DNA of 64,000 bases from Opitutaceae bacterium (GTDB taxonomy: Bacteria > Verrucomicrobiota > Verrucomicrobiia > Opitutales > Opitutaceae), in contig PLXS01000019.1 in the NCBI GenBank assembly GCA_003151515.1, positions 62,001 to 126,000 of the forward strand, in the 5' to 3' direction. Of the stretch, positions 17,669 to 26,850 are shown one piece after another (positions within the stretch are counted from its first letter, which is position 1; each line of letters opens with the position of its first letter). The notes beneath the pieces are model-generated. The model saw only the letters and a program-made list of their open reading frames with translations, was not told the DNA's origin and made no database searches. The position numbers and the translations under genes were made by a program.

Positions 17669-18484
17669 CTACGCCGTGAGGTTGTCCATGTCGCGCGCCG
17701 CGCGCCGCACGTCCCAGAAGTTGACCTCGTCCGACTCCCGGATGAAGGCCGAGAGCATGGCCTTGTCGCAAAGGTTGTTCACGATGCGCGGTATGCCCCT
17801 GCTCGACTTGTGGATCGAACGCAGGGCCCACGGGGTGAACGACGGCCTGCCCGTGCCGCCGGCGAGCGTCAGGCGGTGCTGGATGTAGTGGCCGACATCG
17901 CGCTGCGAGAGGGGGTGGAGCTCGTAGTGGACGAGGATGCGCTGGCGCAGCTGCCGGAGCTCCGTCCGCGCGAGGACCTCCTTCAGCTCGGGCTGGCCCA
18001 TGAGCACGATCTGCAGCAGCTTCTGCTTGTCCGTCTCGAGGTTCGAGAGCAGCCGGATCTGCTCCAGGACCTCGAATGATAGGTTCTGGGCCTCGTCGAT
18101 GATGAGCACGATGTCGCGCCCGCGGCCTATGCGCTCGAGCAGAACCTTGTTCATTTGCGAGACCAAGTCGACCTGGCTGCGGGCGAGCTTCGTCTCCCCG
18201 AGCTCGTGGAGGATCGCCTTGAGCATCTGGGTCTCCGTGACGCGGGGGTTCAGGATGAGCGCGGTGTCGAACCTGGCGGGGTCCAGCTCGTTGAGAAACC
18301 TCCTGCAGAGCGTCGTCTTCCCGCATCCGACCTCGCCGATAAGCACGATGAAGCCCTTTCTCTCGCGAACGCCGAACTTGAGGTGCTGCAGCGCTTCCTG
18401 GTGGGTTGGGCTAAGGAAGAGAAATTTCGGATCAGGAGTGATGTTGAACGGCATCTCCTTGAATCCGTAGAAGCTCTGATACAT
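17669..18484 (-). CDS. ExeA/GspA-type AAA ATPase
   Basis: This 271-residue ATPase opens with MYQSFYGFKEMPFNITPDP, the hallmark start of ExeA/GspA and of exosortase-associated ATPases. Walker A is GEVGCGKTT and Walker B is VLIIDEAQNL. There is no obvious C-terminal membrane span or peptidoglycan-binding domain, so the membrane part would be supplied by the GspB-like protein encoded next. The pair probably acts in envelope export or type II secretion; an exopolysaccharide-linked role is possible given the neighbouring sugar transferase. Confidence 0.85.
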   Translation of the reverse strand: MYQSFYGFKEMPFNITPDPKFLFLSPTHQEALQHLKFGVRERKGFIVLIGEVGCGKTTLCRRFLNELDPARFDTALILNPRVTETQMLKAILHELGETKLARSQVDLVSQMNKVLLERIGRGRDIVLIIDEAQNLSFEVLEQIRLLSNLETDKQKLLQIVLMGQPELKEVLARTELRQLRQRILVHYELHPLSQRDVGHYIQHRLTLAGGTGRPSFTPWALRSIHKSSRGIPRIVNNLCDKAMLSAFIRESDEVNFWDVRRAARDMDNLTA

Positions 18485-18604
18485 GCGCTCACCGAACTAA
18501 GCGTGGCCGCCCGGAAAACGCACGCAAAAACCCGCGCGCGGGCGCGACGGCTGAAAAGAATTGCGAACCCGTGGTGTAGCGATGTTTATCGATTCGAAAG
18601 AATT

Positions 18605-18937
18605 GTGAATCTGCGCAAGGTCATTCTGAGCCTGTACATGCTGCTTTTCGCGGGCCTGGGGGTCACGGGGGCCGTGCTGTTCAAGGACGCCCACGACGAA
18701 TACAGCCAGCTTGTGCAGGTCGAGACCATGAACCGCCAGAAGCTCGCCGAGGCCCAGGACAGGCTGCGCGCCCAAGAGAGGATCCTCGAGCGCCTGAAAA
18801 GCGACCCCGAATATGTCGACAGGGTGATTCGGATGAAGCTTGGGTACGCGAGGCCGGACGAGTTCATGTTCCGCTTCGAGCCCGACGACGCGACGCCGCC
18901 CGCCGAGCCGTCCGCGGCCCAGGCCAAGTCCAGGTGA
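18605..18937 (+). CDS. septum formation initiator (FtsB/DivIC-like)
   Basis: This 110-residue protein has a short basic N-terminus, one membrane span (VILSLYMLLFAGLGVTGAVLF), a coiled coil of about 45 residues and an FtsB/DivIC-like tail (DPEYVDRVIRMKLGYARPDEF). Such bitopic proteins link divisome components in the periplasm. The frame has no in-frame ATG nearby, and the GTG at 18605 is chosen, with AAAG 5-8 nt upstream. It lies 6 bp before the UAP-type gene and diverges from the ExeA-type gene. Confidence 0.8.
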   Translation: MNLRKVILSLYMLLFAGLGVTGAVLFKDAHDEYSQLVQVETMNRQKLAEAQDRLRAQERILERLKSDPEYVDRVIRMKLGYARPDEFMFRFEPDDATPPAEPSAAQAKSR

Positions 18938-18943
18938 GCGCCC

Positions 18944-20368
18944 ATGACGCGTGACCCCAACGGGATCATTGAGGCGTATCGCAGGGCCGGGCAGGGACAG
19001 GTCTTTGCCTTTGTTGACCGGCTCTCGCCCGGATCGCGGGCCCGGCTGCTCGACGAGGCAGCCGAGGTCGACCTGGCGGAGGTCGAGCGGCTTTCGCGAA
19101 CGCTGGTGACCGGCGGCGCCGCGCGGGCGCTCGACTTGGCGGGGCTCGCGCCTGCGCCCTACGAGCGGATGCCCGCGCGCGGGGGCGACCCGACCGCGTG
19201 GTCGGCCGCGCGCGCGGCGGGCGAGGAAGCGCTGCGGGCGGGCCGCGTCGCCGCGTTCACCGTCGCCGGGGGCCAGGGGACCCGTCTGGGCTACGACGCG
19301 CCGAAGGGGACCTTTCCGGTCACCCCCGTCAGGGGCCGGTCCCTCTTCGAGGTCTTTGCGGGCAAGATACTCGCGGCAGGCAGGCGCCACGGCAGGCCGA
19401 TCCACTGGTTCGTCATGACAAGCCACCAGAACCACGCGGCGACCGAGGCCTTCTTTGGCGAGAACCGCCACTTCGGCCTCGATCCATCGCGGGTGCATTT
19501 CCTGCGCCAGGGGCGCATGCCGGCCGTGGACTTCTCGGGGAAGATCCTCCTCGAGTCGGAGGGCTCGCTCGCCCTCTCGCCTGACGGGCACGGCGGCTCG
19601 CTCAGGGCCCTCGAGCGCAGCGGCGCCCTGGACCTCATGGCCTCCGAGGGCATTGACACGCTCAGCTACTTCCAGGTGGACAACCCGCTCGTGCGCTGCA
19701 TCGACCCCGCCTTCATCGGATGGCACCTGAACCGGCGCTCCCAGATGTCGAGCAAGGCCGTCCTCAAGGCCTATCCCCTGGAGAAGCTCGGGCACTTCTG
19801 CGTCCTGCGCGGGAAGCTCGTGGTCATCGAGTACTCGGACCTGCCGGAGGCCTATCAGAAGGAGACGGACCCGTCGGACGGCTCCCTGCGCTACGGGGCG
19901 GGCAGCATCGCGATCCACGTGATCGACCGCGAATTCATACGCGACATGGCCCGCGGATCCGGCAGCCTGCCGTTCCACAGGGCCGATAAGAAGATCGCCA
20001 CCGTGGACGCCGAGGGGCGGCCGGTCAGGCCGCAGAAGGCAAACGGCGTCAAGTTCGAGCTCTTCGTCTTCGACGCGATCCCGTCGGCCGGGAACCCCAT
20101 CGTCATCGAGACGGAGCGGTCGGACGACTTCTCGCCGGTTAAGAACGCCGAGGGCGTCGACTCGCCCCGGACGTGCAGGGCCGACCAGCTTCGCCAGTTC
20201 GCGCGCTGGTTCAAGGCGGCGGGAGCAGAGGTGCCGACCGACCCGTCGGGCCTTCCGGAAATGGCTCTGGAGGTTTCACCGCTTTTCGGCTACGACGAGC
20301 GCACGTTTTGCGAGAGCTGGTCGCGCCTTGATCCCAAACCGGCCGTCACCGACGGCCTCTGCCTTTAG
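18944..20368 (+). CDS. UDP-N-acetylhexosamine/UDP-glucose pyrophosphorylase, eukaryotic UAP type
   Basis: This 474-residue nucleotidyltransferase is of the UDPGP family. It makes a UDP-sugar from UTP and a sugar-1-phosphate. The nucleotide-binding GGQGTRLGYDAPKG is at about residue 108. Further motifs are SPDGHGGSLRAL, FQVDNPLVRCIDP, and a late block (RPQKANGVKFELFVFD). These resemble eukaryotic UAP1 (UDP-GlcNAc pyrophosphorylase) more than bacterial GalU. The sugar could be GlcNAc-1-P or Glc-1-P. It is followed 13 bp later by a phosphohexomutase that could supply the substrate. Confidence 0.87.
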   Translation: MTRDPNGIIEAYRRAGQGQVFAFVDRLSPGSRARLLDEAAEVDLAEVERLSRTLVTGGAARALDLAGLAPAPYERMPARGGDPTAWSAARAAGEEALRAGRVAAFTVAGGQGTRLGYDAPKGTFPVTPVRGRSLFEVFAGKILAAGRRHGRPIHWFVMTSHQNHAATEAFFGENRHFGLDPSRVHFLRQGRMPAVDFSGKILLESEGSLALSPDGHGGSLRALERSGALDLMASEGIDTLSYFQVDNPLVRCIDPAFIGWHLNRRSQMSSKAVLKAYPLEKLGHFCVLRGKLVVIEYSDLPEAYQKETDPSDGSLRYGAGSIAIHVIDREFIRDMARGSGSLPFHRADKKIATVDAEGRPVRPQKANGVKFELFVFDAIPSAGNPIVIETERSDDFSPVKNAEGVDSPRTCRADQLRQFARWFKAAGAEVPTDPSGLPEMALEVSPLFGYDERTFCESWSRLDPKPAVTDGLCL

Positions 20369-20381
20369 ACCCTCTGAACCC

Positions 20382-22331
20382 ATGACCCTGTCCGACCATG
20401 TAGAGTCCGCCGTGCGCGAGGGCAGCCTCATGCCCGCCGCCGGGGCGAACATCACCTCCTTTCTCGCCGCGGGTCTGCCGGCCTGGGCGCAGGCGAGCAT
20501 TGCGGAGCTCGTGGCGGCCAAGGCCTGGAGCGAGCTGAACGACAGATTCTACCGCGAGCTCGAGTTCGGCACCGGGGGCATCAGGGGGCGCACGATCGGG
20601 GCTGTGTCGACGGCGGCCGAGAAGGGGACGCCGGGGCAGTTCGGGGCGCCGGAGCACGCGGCCGTGGGGACCGACCTCCTCAACGACTTCACGCTGGCGC
20701 GCGCGGTGATGGGGCTCTTCCGCTACACCGAGGAATACCTGCGCGGCCGGGGGGAGCGCGCCGCGCCGCGTCTCGTCATCGCGCACGACGTACGCTTCTT
20801 CTCCCGGCACTTCTGCGAGCTGGCGGCGTCGGTCTGGGGCCGCCTCGGGGGCGAGGCCTTCATCTTCGACGGGCCGAGGCCGACGCCCCAGCTCAGCTAC
20901 GCCGTGCGCAGCCTCAAGGCGCACGCCGGGGCGGTCATAACGGCCAGCCACAACCCGCCGCACGACAACGGGTTCAAGGCGTATTTCTTCGACGGCGGCC
21001 AAGTGATCCCACCCCACGACAAGGGGATTGTCTCCCACGTGGCCGCAATCCCGTTCAAGGACGTGCCCGGGTTCCTCGATAAGGACCTGTCGCGGGTGAC
21101 GTCCCTGGGGCGCGCGGCCGACGACGCCTACCTCGCCACGGCCGCCGCCGCTGTGCTCGACCCGGGAATGGTGCGCAAGGCCGGGCTTCGCGTCGTGTAC
21201 ACGAACATCCACGGGACCGGTGCCGTGCACGCGCTCGCGCTCCTCATCCACTCTGGCTGCAAGGTCATGGAGGTTGGGGGGCAGATGGAGTTCGACCCGC
21301 GCTTCCCGACCGTCAAGTCGCCCAACCCCGAGAACGCCGAGGCGCTGTCCATGGCGGTGGACACCGCGAACCGCAGGGGATGCGACGTGGTCATGGCGAC
21401 GGATCCCGACTGCGACCGCATGGGGGTAGCCGTCCGGGGAAGGTCCGGCGCCATGGAGCTGCTCACGGGAAACCAGATCGGCTCGCTCATCGCGGAGTAC
21501 CGCATCATGAAGTACAAGGAGATGGGGCTCATCCCCCAGGGAGGCTCGAAGAGCGCCTGCATCATCAAGACCTTCGTCACCACGCAGCTTCAGGACGCGA
21601 TCGGAAACGCTCACGGGGTGAAGGTGATCGAGACCCTCACGGGCTTCAAATGGATCGGGGCCAAGATCTTCGGGTACGAGGAGCGCCTGAAGGCGGCGAT
21701 GGGGCCGGGTTGGAGCTACGACGACACGCCGTTCATGGAGCGGGCCCGCCTCCTTTTGGAGCACAGCACCTTCTTCATCTTCGGCACCGAGGAGAGCTAC
21801 GGGTACCTGCCCAACGACTACGTCCGCGACAAGGACGGCAACGCGGCCTGCCTCATGTTTTCCGAGCTCTGCGCGTGGGTGGTGGGGCAGGCGCTCACGA
21901 TTCCCGAGTACCTGGACCGGCTGTACCTCAAATACGGCTTCTACCTCGAGGACACGATCAACATTTACTACGAGGGGGCCAGCGGCAGCGCCAAGATACG
22001 CCGCATCCTGGACACCTACCGCACGGCGCGCCCCGGGGCCTTCGGCGACGTCCGCGTCGTCGGCTTCCGGGACTTCGGGCGCGAGCGCGTCACCGACGCC
22101 GACGGCGAGGAGATCCCGAAGCAGGACCTGTACGTGATAACGCTTTCGAACGGCTACCGGTTCGCGGCCCGCGGGAGCGGGACCGAGCCGAAGATGAAGT
22201 TCTACCTCTTCGCCTCGGACAAGGTCGCGGGCGAGGCGGACCTTCCGGCGGCCAAGGCCCGCGTGAAGTCCGAGCTCGACCGCCTGAAGAAGCTCATCGA
22301 GGCCGACGCGCGGGCGCGGGCCGAGGGCTAG
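20382..22331 (+). CDS. phosphohexomutase (phosphoglucomutase/phosphomannomutase family)
   Basis: This 649-residue alpha-D-phosphohexomutase interconverts sugar-6-phosphates and sugar-1-phosphates through a phosphoserine. The four family motifs are present: active-site TASHNPPHDNGFK, metal-binding ATDPDCDRMG, sugar-binding GTEESYGYLP, and phosphate-binding RGSGTEPKMKFY. The start is the ATG at 20382; the frame further upstream lies inside the preceding gene. It sits directly after the UAP-type pyrophosphorylase, suggesting a two-step route to an activated sugar. Glucose, mannose or glucosamine specificity cannot be told. Confidence 0.92.
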   Translation: MTLSDHVESAVREGSLMPAAGANITSFLAAGLPAWAQASIAELVAAKAWSELNDRFYRELEFGTGGIRGRTIGAVSTAAEKGTPGQFGAPEHAAVGTDLLNDFTLARAVMGLFRYTEEYLRGRGERAAPRLVIAHDVRFFSRHFCELAASVWGRLGGEAFIFDGPRPTPQLSYAVRSLKAHAGAVITASHNPPHDNGFKAYFFDGGQVIPPHDKGIVSHVAAIPFKDVPGFLDKDLSRVTSLGRAADDAYLATAAAAVLDPGMVRKAGLRVVYTNIHGTGAVHALALLIHSGCKVMEVGGQMEFDPRFPTVKSPNPENAEALSMAVDTANRRGCDVVMATDPDCDRMGVAVRGRSGAMELLTGNQIGSLIAEYRIMKYKEMGLIPQGGSKSACIIKTFVTTQLQDAIGNAHGVKVIETLTGFKWIGAKIFGYEERLKAAMGPGWSYDDTPFMERARLLLEHSTFFIFGTEESYGYLPNDYVRDKDGNAACLMFSELCAWVVGQALTIPEYLDRLYLKYGFYLEDTINIYYEGASGSAKIRRILDTYRTARPGAFGDVRVVGFRDFGRERVTDADGEEIPKQDLYVITLSNGYRFAARGSGTEPKMKFYLFASDKVAGEADLPAAKARVKSELDRLKKLIEADARARAEG

Positions 22332-22340
22332 CCCCGGCCG

Positions 22341-23594
22341 CTAGAGCAGCAGGAGCGCCGGCTTCTCGAGCAGGTCCCTGACCGCGGCAAGATAGGCCGC
22401 GCCGACGGCGCCGTCGACGACCCGGTGGTCCGCCGAAAGGGTGAGCGTCATGCGCTGGCCGACCACGACCTGGTCGCCCCTGGCGACGGGTTTGCGCACG
22501 GTGGTCCCGACGGCAAGGATCGCTGCGTTCGGGGGGTTGATGATGGCCGCGAACCTGTCGATGCCCATCATGCCGAGGTTGGAGACGCAGAAGGTGCCCC
22601 CGGCGAACTCCGACGGCGTGAGCTTCTTCTCCCTCGCCCTCTTGCCCAGGGCCTTGGCCTCGGCGCTTATCGCAAAGAGCGACTTCAGGTGCGCGTCGCG
22701 TATCACCGGAGTGATGAGGCCGTCCTCCATCGCGACGGCGAACGACACGTGTGCGGCCGAGTGGTGCCGGATCGCCGAGTTCTCCCACGAGCAGTTGACT
22801 GCGGGCACCCTGCGAAGCGCCTCCGCTGAGGCCTTCAGGATAAAATCGTTGACCGAGAGCTTGACGCCCTCCTTCTCGAGGGCCGTGTTCAGCTGCTCGC
22901 GCAGGTCGAGCATGGGCGAGGCGTCGATCTCGATGTCCAGGTAGTAGTGGGGTATCTGCGACTTGGACTCGACCAGGCGACGCGCGATCGTGGCGCGCAC
23001 GTTGGAGACCGGCACGAGCCTGTCCTCCTGGATGGCGCCCTTCGCCCCTGGGCCGGGGGCCAGGGGGGAGGGCACCCCTGCGCCGCCTCCTCGCGCCTTC
23101 TGCGGCGCAGCGGCGGCCTTCTGCACGTCGGCTCTCACGATCCGACCACCCGGGCCGCTTCCGCTGATCCGGGCGGGGTCTACGCCCTTCTCGGCGGCGA
23201 GCCTGCGCGCGAGGGGGGAGATCCGGACGCGCCCGCCCGGGCCCGGCTCGGGCTGCGCGGCCGGCTCTGGGGCGGGGGCGGCGGGCGCCGCCGCCTGGGC
23301 GGGGGCGGGCGCCGCCGGTGTCTTCGCCAGGGGCGCGGCAGCCGGGACCTTCTCGCCGGGCTTGCCTATGGCGCAGAGCGCGGCGCCGATCGGCACCTGC
23401 GATCCCGCGGGGACAAGCACCGCAAGGAGCGTTCCATCGAAGAAACTCTCGAGCTCCATGGTCGCCTTGTCCGTCTCGATCTCCGCAAGCATGTCCCCCG
23501 TCTTGACTGCGTCTCCCTCCTTCTTGAGCCAGCGCACCAGCGTGCCCGTCGTCATGGTGTCGCTCAGCTTCGGCATCTCGATTAGGTTGGCCAT
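22341..23594 (-). CDS. pdhC: pyruvate dehydrogenase E2, dihydrolipoamide acetyltransferase
   Basis: E2 forms the complex core and moves the acetyl group from lipoate to CoA. The 417-residue product has one lipoyl domain (residues 1-80, with the modified lysine in ETDKATMEL), an Ala/Pro-rich linker, a peripheral subunit-binding domain (SPLARRLAAEKGVD) and a catalytic domain ending in LSADHRVVDGAVGA, which carries the active-site His. It is last in the operon NUDIX-pdhA-pdhB-pdhC. No E3 gene is in the window. Confidence 0.95.
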   Translation of the reverse strand: MANLIEMPKLSDTMTTGTLVRWLKKEGDAVKTGDMLAEIETDKATMELESFFDGTLLAVLVPAGSQVPIGAALCAIGKPGEKVPAAAPLAKTPAAPAPAQAAAPAAPAPEPAAQPEPGPGGRVRISPLARRLAAEKGVDPARISGSGPGGRIVRADVQKAAAAPQKARGGGAGVPSPLAPGPGAKGAIQEDRLVPVSNVRATIARRLVESKSQIPHYYLDIEIDASPMLDLREQLNTALEKEGVKLSVNDFILKASAEALRRVPAVNCSWENSAIRHHSAAHVSFAVAMEDGLITPVIRDAHLKSLFAISAEAKALGKRAREKKLTPSEFAGGTFCVSNLGMMGIDRFAAIINPPNAAILAVGTTVRKPVARGDQVVVGQRMTLTLSADHRVVDGAVGAAYLAAVRDLLEKPALLLL

Positions 23595-23624
23595 GGCGGT
23601 TGCTGTTGGTCTTTGGGCGGGGCT

Positions 23625-24602
23625 CTAGGCGAGCACCCCGAGGGCGGCCTTGAGTATCCCCTGTTGGTTGGGAAGCTGCTCCGCCTCGACGGGCGGGCTG
23701 TAGATCGCCGGGGCGTCGATGGTCGACAGTCTGGCTATCGGTGCGTCCAGCTCGTCGAAGGCCTCGGCCTGGATCATGTACGCCAGCTGCGCGCCCACGC
23801 CGCAGAAGGGCTTCTGCTCCTCGACGATCAGCACGCGGTGGGTCTTGCGCACGGAGGCGAGGACGGCGTCCATGTCGAGTGGCCGGATCGAGCGCAGGTC
23901 CACGACCTCGGCAGAGAAGCCGTGCTCCTGCTGGAGGACGCCCGCGGCGGCCAGCGAGAGGATGGCGGCCCTGCCGTAGGTCACGATCGTCAGGTCCGTG
24001 CCCTCGCGTTTCGTGTCGGCCTTCCCAAGGGGGATCAGGTAGTCGTCATCGGGGACCTCGCCCTTGTCGCCGTAGAGGATAGTGTTCTCGAGGAACATGA
24101 CGGGGTCGTTGTCCCTTATCGATGACTTCAGGAGGCCCTTGGCGTCGTAGGGCGTGGCCGGGACCACCACTTTCACGCCCGGGTGGCTGGCGAGGATATT
24201 TTCGGGGGTGTGCGAGTGCGTGGCGCCCACGTTGGTGCCGCCGTTGGCGGGGCCGCGGATGACGATCGGGCAGTTGATCTGGCCGCCTGACATGTAGCGC
24301 ACGTTGGCCGCGTTGTTGAGGATCTGGTCGAAGGCCACCGAGTAAAACGACCAGAACATGAGCTCGATGACCGGGCGGATCCCGAGCATCGAGGCCCCGA
24401 TGCCCAGCCCGACAAAGCCGGCTTCGCTAATCGGCGTGTCGACGATCCGCTTCGGCCCGAACTTGTCCAGCAGCCCCTCGGTCACCTTGTAGGCCCCGTT
24501 GAACTGGCCGACCTCCTCGCCCATGACAACGACGTTCGGATCGCGTGCGAGCTCCTCGGCAAGAGCCTGGCGTATGGCCTCGCGGTATTGGAGTATCGGC
24601 AT
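23625..24602 (-). CDS. pdhB: pyruvate dehydrogenase E1 beta subunit
   Basis: This 325-residue E1 beta subunit pairs with PdhA to decarboxylate pyruvate on thiamine diphosphate. Family features are VVVMGEEVGQFNGAYKVT, DTPISEAGFVGLGIGA, GGTNVGATHSH and the C-terminal VEEQKPFCGVGAQLAY. It starts 4 bp after the pdhA stop and precedes pdhC by 30 bp. The branched-chain dehydrogenase is an alternative substrate class, but the similarity pattern is of PDH type. Confidence 0.95.
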   Translation of the reverse strand: MPILQYREAIRQALAEELARDPNVVVMGEEVGQFNGAYKVTEGLLDKFGPKRIVDTPISEAGFVGLGIGASMLGIRPVIELMFWSFYSVAFDQILNNAANVRYMSGGQINCPIVIRGPANGGTNVGATHSHTPENILASHPGVKVVVPATPYDAKGLLKSSIRDNDPVMFLENTILYGDKGEVPDDDYLIPLGKADTKREGTDLTIVTYGRAAILSLAAAGVLQQEHGFSAEVVDLRSIRPLDMDAVLASVRKTHRVLIVEEQKPFCGVGAQLAYMIQAEAFDELDAPIARLSTIDAPAIYSPPVEAEQLPNQQGILKAALGVLA

Positions 24603-24606
24603 GGTC

Positions 24607-25704
24607 TTAGGTGAAGAAGAGGCGGCCGGCGGACCTGCGCTCCGCCGGGTTGTCGGCCTCCCAGTAGACGTCCTTCTGTATGTCGGCCAGATCGGGGAAC
24701 GGGCTGGCCTCGGCGAAATCGGCGGCGAGGTCCGCCTCGACGCGGGCCTCGGCGTCGATCCTGGCGACCGAAGCCTCGTCTAGCACCCTCTCCTCGAGCA
24801 GCGCCCGCTGGAAGACCTGGATCGGGTCCTTGGTCTTGCGGTACTCCTCCACCTCGGCCTTCGAGCGGTACGTGTTGTCCGGGTCCGCCACCGAGTGGCC
24901 CCGGTAGCGGTAGGTGCGGATCTCGACCACCGAGGGCCTCGACTTCTCGCGGGCCAGGTCCAGGTACTCGGCCATGAATGCGCGCACCCCGTAGAGGTCA
25001 TGGCCGTCGCAAACCCCCCACGCCATGCCGTAGCTCGCGGCGCGCTGGCCCAGCTCCCCGGCCGACGAGCGCGCCTGGCTCGTGCCCATCGAGTAGCCGT
25101 TGTTCTCGACGACGAAGATGACGGGCAGCTCCCAGAGCGCAGCCAGGTTATAGGCCTCGTGCACCGCGCCCTGGTTGACCGCGCCGTCGCCCATGAAGGT
25201 CATGCAGGCGCCCTTGAGGCCCCTGTACTTTAGCGCGTAGGCCAGGCCCGTCCCGAGAGGAACCTGCCCGCCGACGATCCCGTGGCCGCCCCAGAAGTTG
25301 CGGGACGGATCGAAGAAATGCATCGAGCCGCCCTTTCCCTTGGAGCAGCCGGTGGCCTTCCCGTAGAGCTCGGCCATCAGGGGATTGAGCTCCATGCCAA
25401 CCGCGATCGCGTGCCCGTGGTCGCGGTAGGCGGTGATCACGTGGTCGTCCTTGCCCATGAGGGAGCAGCAGCCCACGGCCACCGCCTCTTGGCCTATGTA
25501 GAGGTGGAGGAAGCCGCCGATCTTCTTCGCCTGATACGCGCGCAGGCTGCGCTCCTCGAAGCGCCTGATCCGCATCATCTTGCGGTAGAGCTCAACCTTA
25601 TCAGCCGCCGAGAGACGGGCGTTCACCGCCGCCCCCGCGTGTCCCTGCGTGGCAGTCCCGGTCTCGGCCGGGTTGTCCGTGGTGGCGCTGGTCTTCTTTG
25701 TCAA
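24607..25704 (-). CDS. pdhA: pyruvate dehydrogenase E1 alpha subunit
   Basis: The 365-residue E1 alpha subunit binds thiamine diphosphate through GDGAVNQGAVHEAYNLA ... VVENN. Other features are RRFEERSLRAYQAKKIGGFLH, TAYRDHGHAIAVG and KGKGGSMHFF, all typical of heterotetrameric PDH E1 alpha. A Thr/Ala-rich N-terminal extension of about 30 residues precedes the domain. The ATG overlaps the stop of the upstream NUDIX gene (ATGA), so the two are probably co-translated. Confidence 0.95.
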   Translation of the reverse strand: MTKKTSATTDNPAETGTATQGHAGAAVNARLSAADKVELYRKMMRIRRFEERSLRAYQAKKIGGFLHLYIGQEAVAVGCCSLMGKDDHVITAYRDHGHAIAVGMELNPLMAELYGKATGCSKGKGGSMHFFDPSRNFWGGHGIVGGQVPLGTGLAYALKYRGLKGACMTFMGDGAVNQGAVHEAYNLAALWELPVIFVVENNGYSMGTSQARSSAGELGQRAASYGMAWGVCDGHDLYGVRAFMAEYLDLAREKSRPSVVEIRTYRYRGHSVADPDNTYRSKAEVEEYRKTKDPIQVFQRALLEERVLDEASVARIDAEARVEADLAADFAEASPFPDLADIQKDVYWEADNPAERRSAGRLFFT

Positions 25705-26258
25705 GGTGGAGGGGAGCCGGTGAGTTTCGTCCCCGAGGGCCTGAAATCAAGCGGGTTTTGACCCGGACCCGGCGGGTCGCCCTGCTCGACGACCACTCGC
25801 ACCGGGCGGCCCGGGGTGCAGTCGGCCCTAAGGGCGACGAAGCCGTCGCGGTAGCGGTCGTAGACAGGCCAGAGGGCGGACCGGTCGGTCTCGGGAAGGC
25901 TCAGGGCGTCGACGGCCGTCCTCGGGAAGAAGCCGAAGCGCCCTTCGGAGATGTCGGGCGGCAGCGCGGCGATGGGCCTTTTGCAGCGGAACAGGAACAT
26001 GAGCCAGTGCGATTGGCCCTCGTACGCCCTTTCCGCGATGACCGCGAAGAGGTGCAGGTCGCCCGTCGCGACTGCAAGGCCGGTCTCCTCGCGCGCCTCC
26101 CTCACGGCGCACTCGAAGGGCGACTCGCCCGTGTCCATCTCTAGCTTGCCGCCGATGGGGCTCCACGCGCCCTTGTTCGGCTCCTTCGCCCTGTGCAGGA
26201 GCAGGTGCTCGCCTGCCGCGTTCTCGAGGAAGACGAGCACGGCTATCCTGTAGGGCAT
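25701..26258 (-). CDS. NUDIX hydrolase
   Basis: This 185-residue protein contains a Nudix box in GGKLEMDTGES ... REAREETGL, with two residues more than usual between the first Gly and first Glu. Nudix enzymes cleave nucleoside diphosphate derivatives; the substrate here is unknown. The ATG at 26258 is preferred because AAAGG lies 7-11 nt upstream; in-frame starts at 26273 and further up are possible. A Pro-rich C-terminal tail follows the fold. It is the first gene of the pdh operon and overlaps pdhA by four bases, a link that may mean a housekeeping role near acetyl-CoA or NAD metabolism. Confidence 0.85.
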   Translation of the reverse strand: MPYRIAVLVFLENAAGEHLLLHRAKEPNKGAWSPIGGKLEMDTGESPFECAVREAREETGLAVATGDLHLFAVIAERAYEGQSHWLMFLFRCKRPIAALPPDISEGRFGFFPRTAVDALSLPETDRSALWPVYDRYRDGFVALRADCTPGRPVRVVVEQGDPPGPGQNPLDFRPSGTKLTGSPPP

Positions 26259-26391
26259 TGTGCTGCCTTTCATATCCGAGCCCGTTTCTCCTATGAAGGC
26301 TCGTTTTCCCTTTGAAATTCTGGACTCTGTTTTCACGTGAGTTTCGCCGGTTGTCACCGTCTTTGATCGTTACTAGCCGCCTTTTGCGACC

Positions 26392-26850
26392 TCATTTGAC
26401 CCGGGCGTCGAACGTGAAGGCCTCAGGCGGCCCTATCGTGAGCCTCCGAAACTCGGGATGGATCGGGTTCAAGACGTAGTTAAACTCCCCCAGCGTCACG
26501 ACGCTTGGAACCCGCAGGACAGGGGATACACCCTTCTTCATCCAATCGCCTCCAAATCGCCGCGTGGAGTCCGGTGCCGGTACCTGCCGCCAATCATCCG
26601 GAAATTTCTCCGGAGCGTGAAGCGAATCGATGTCGAAGCGCACCGGGATAATGGTCCACGCCGCCGCTGTGAGCAGCTCCCGGTCCTCAGCGTTGGCAAG
26701 GACCTCCAATTGGGCCAGCGAGCGGTTTTCCGACGTGTAGACCGCACGGACACCAGGAGGATTCCACCTGCCTGGAAACTCGGCGGCACCACGCCCGTCA
26801 AATGCCCTGAAGGCGAGCTTGGTCTTGCAGATCCGCCAAGCCGTGATCAA
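26392..26850 (-). CDS. RES-domain toxin
   Basis: This 152-residue protein begins AWRICKTKLAFRAFDGRGA and carries GRWNPPGVRAVYTSE, the conserved Arg/Tyr-containing core of RES toxins, followed by a Glu in LAQLEVL. RES toxins degrade or modify NAD+ and stop growth. It overlaps the upstream antitoxin gene by four bases (ATGA), the normal order for Xre-RES modules. All expected core residues appear present, so it may be active. Confidence 0.88.
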   Translation of the reverse strand: MITAWRICKTKLAFRAFDGRGAAEFPGRWNPPGVRAVYTSENRSLAQLEVLANAEDRELLTAAAWTIIPVRFDIDSLHAPEKFPDDWRQVPAPDSTRRFGGDWMKKGVSPVLRVPSVVTLGEFNYVLNPIHPEFRRLTIGPPEAFTFDARVK

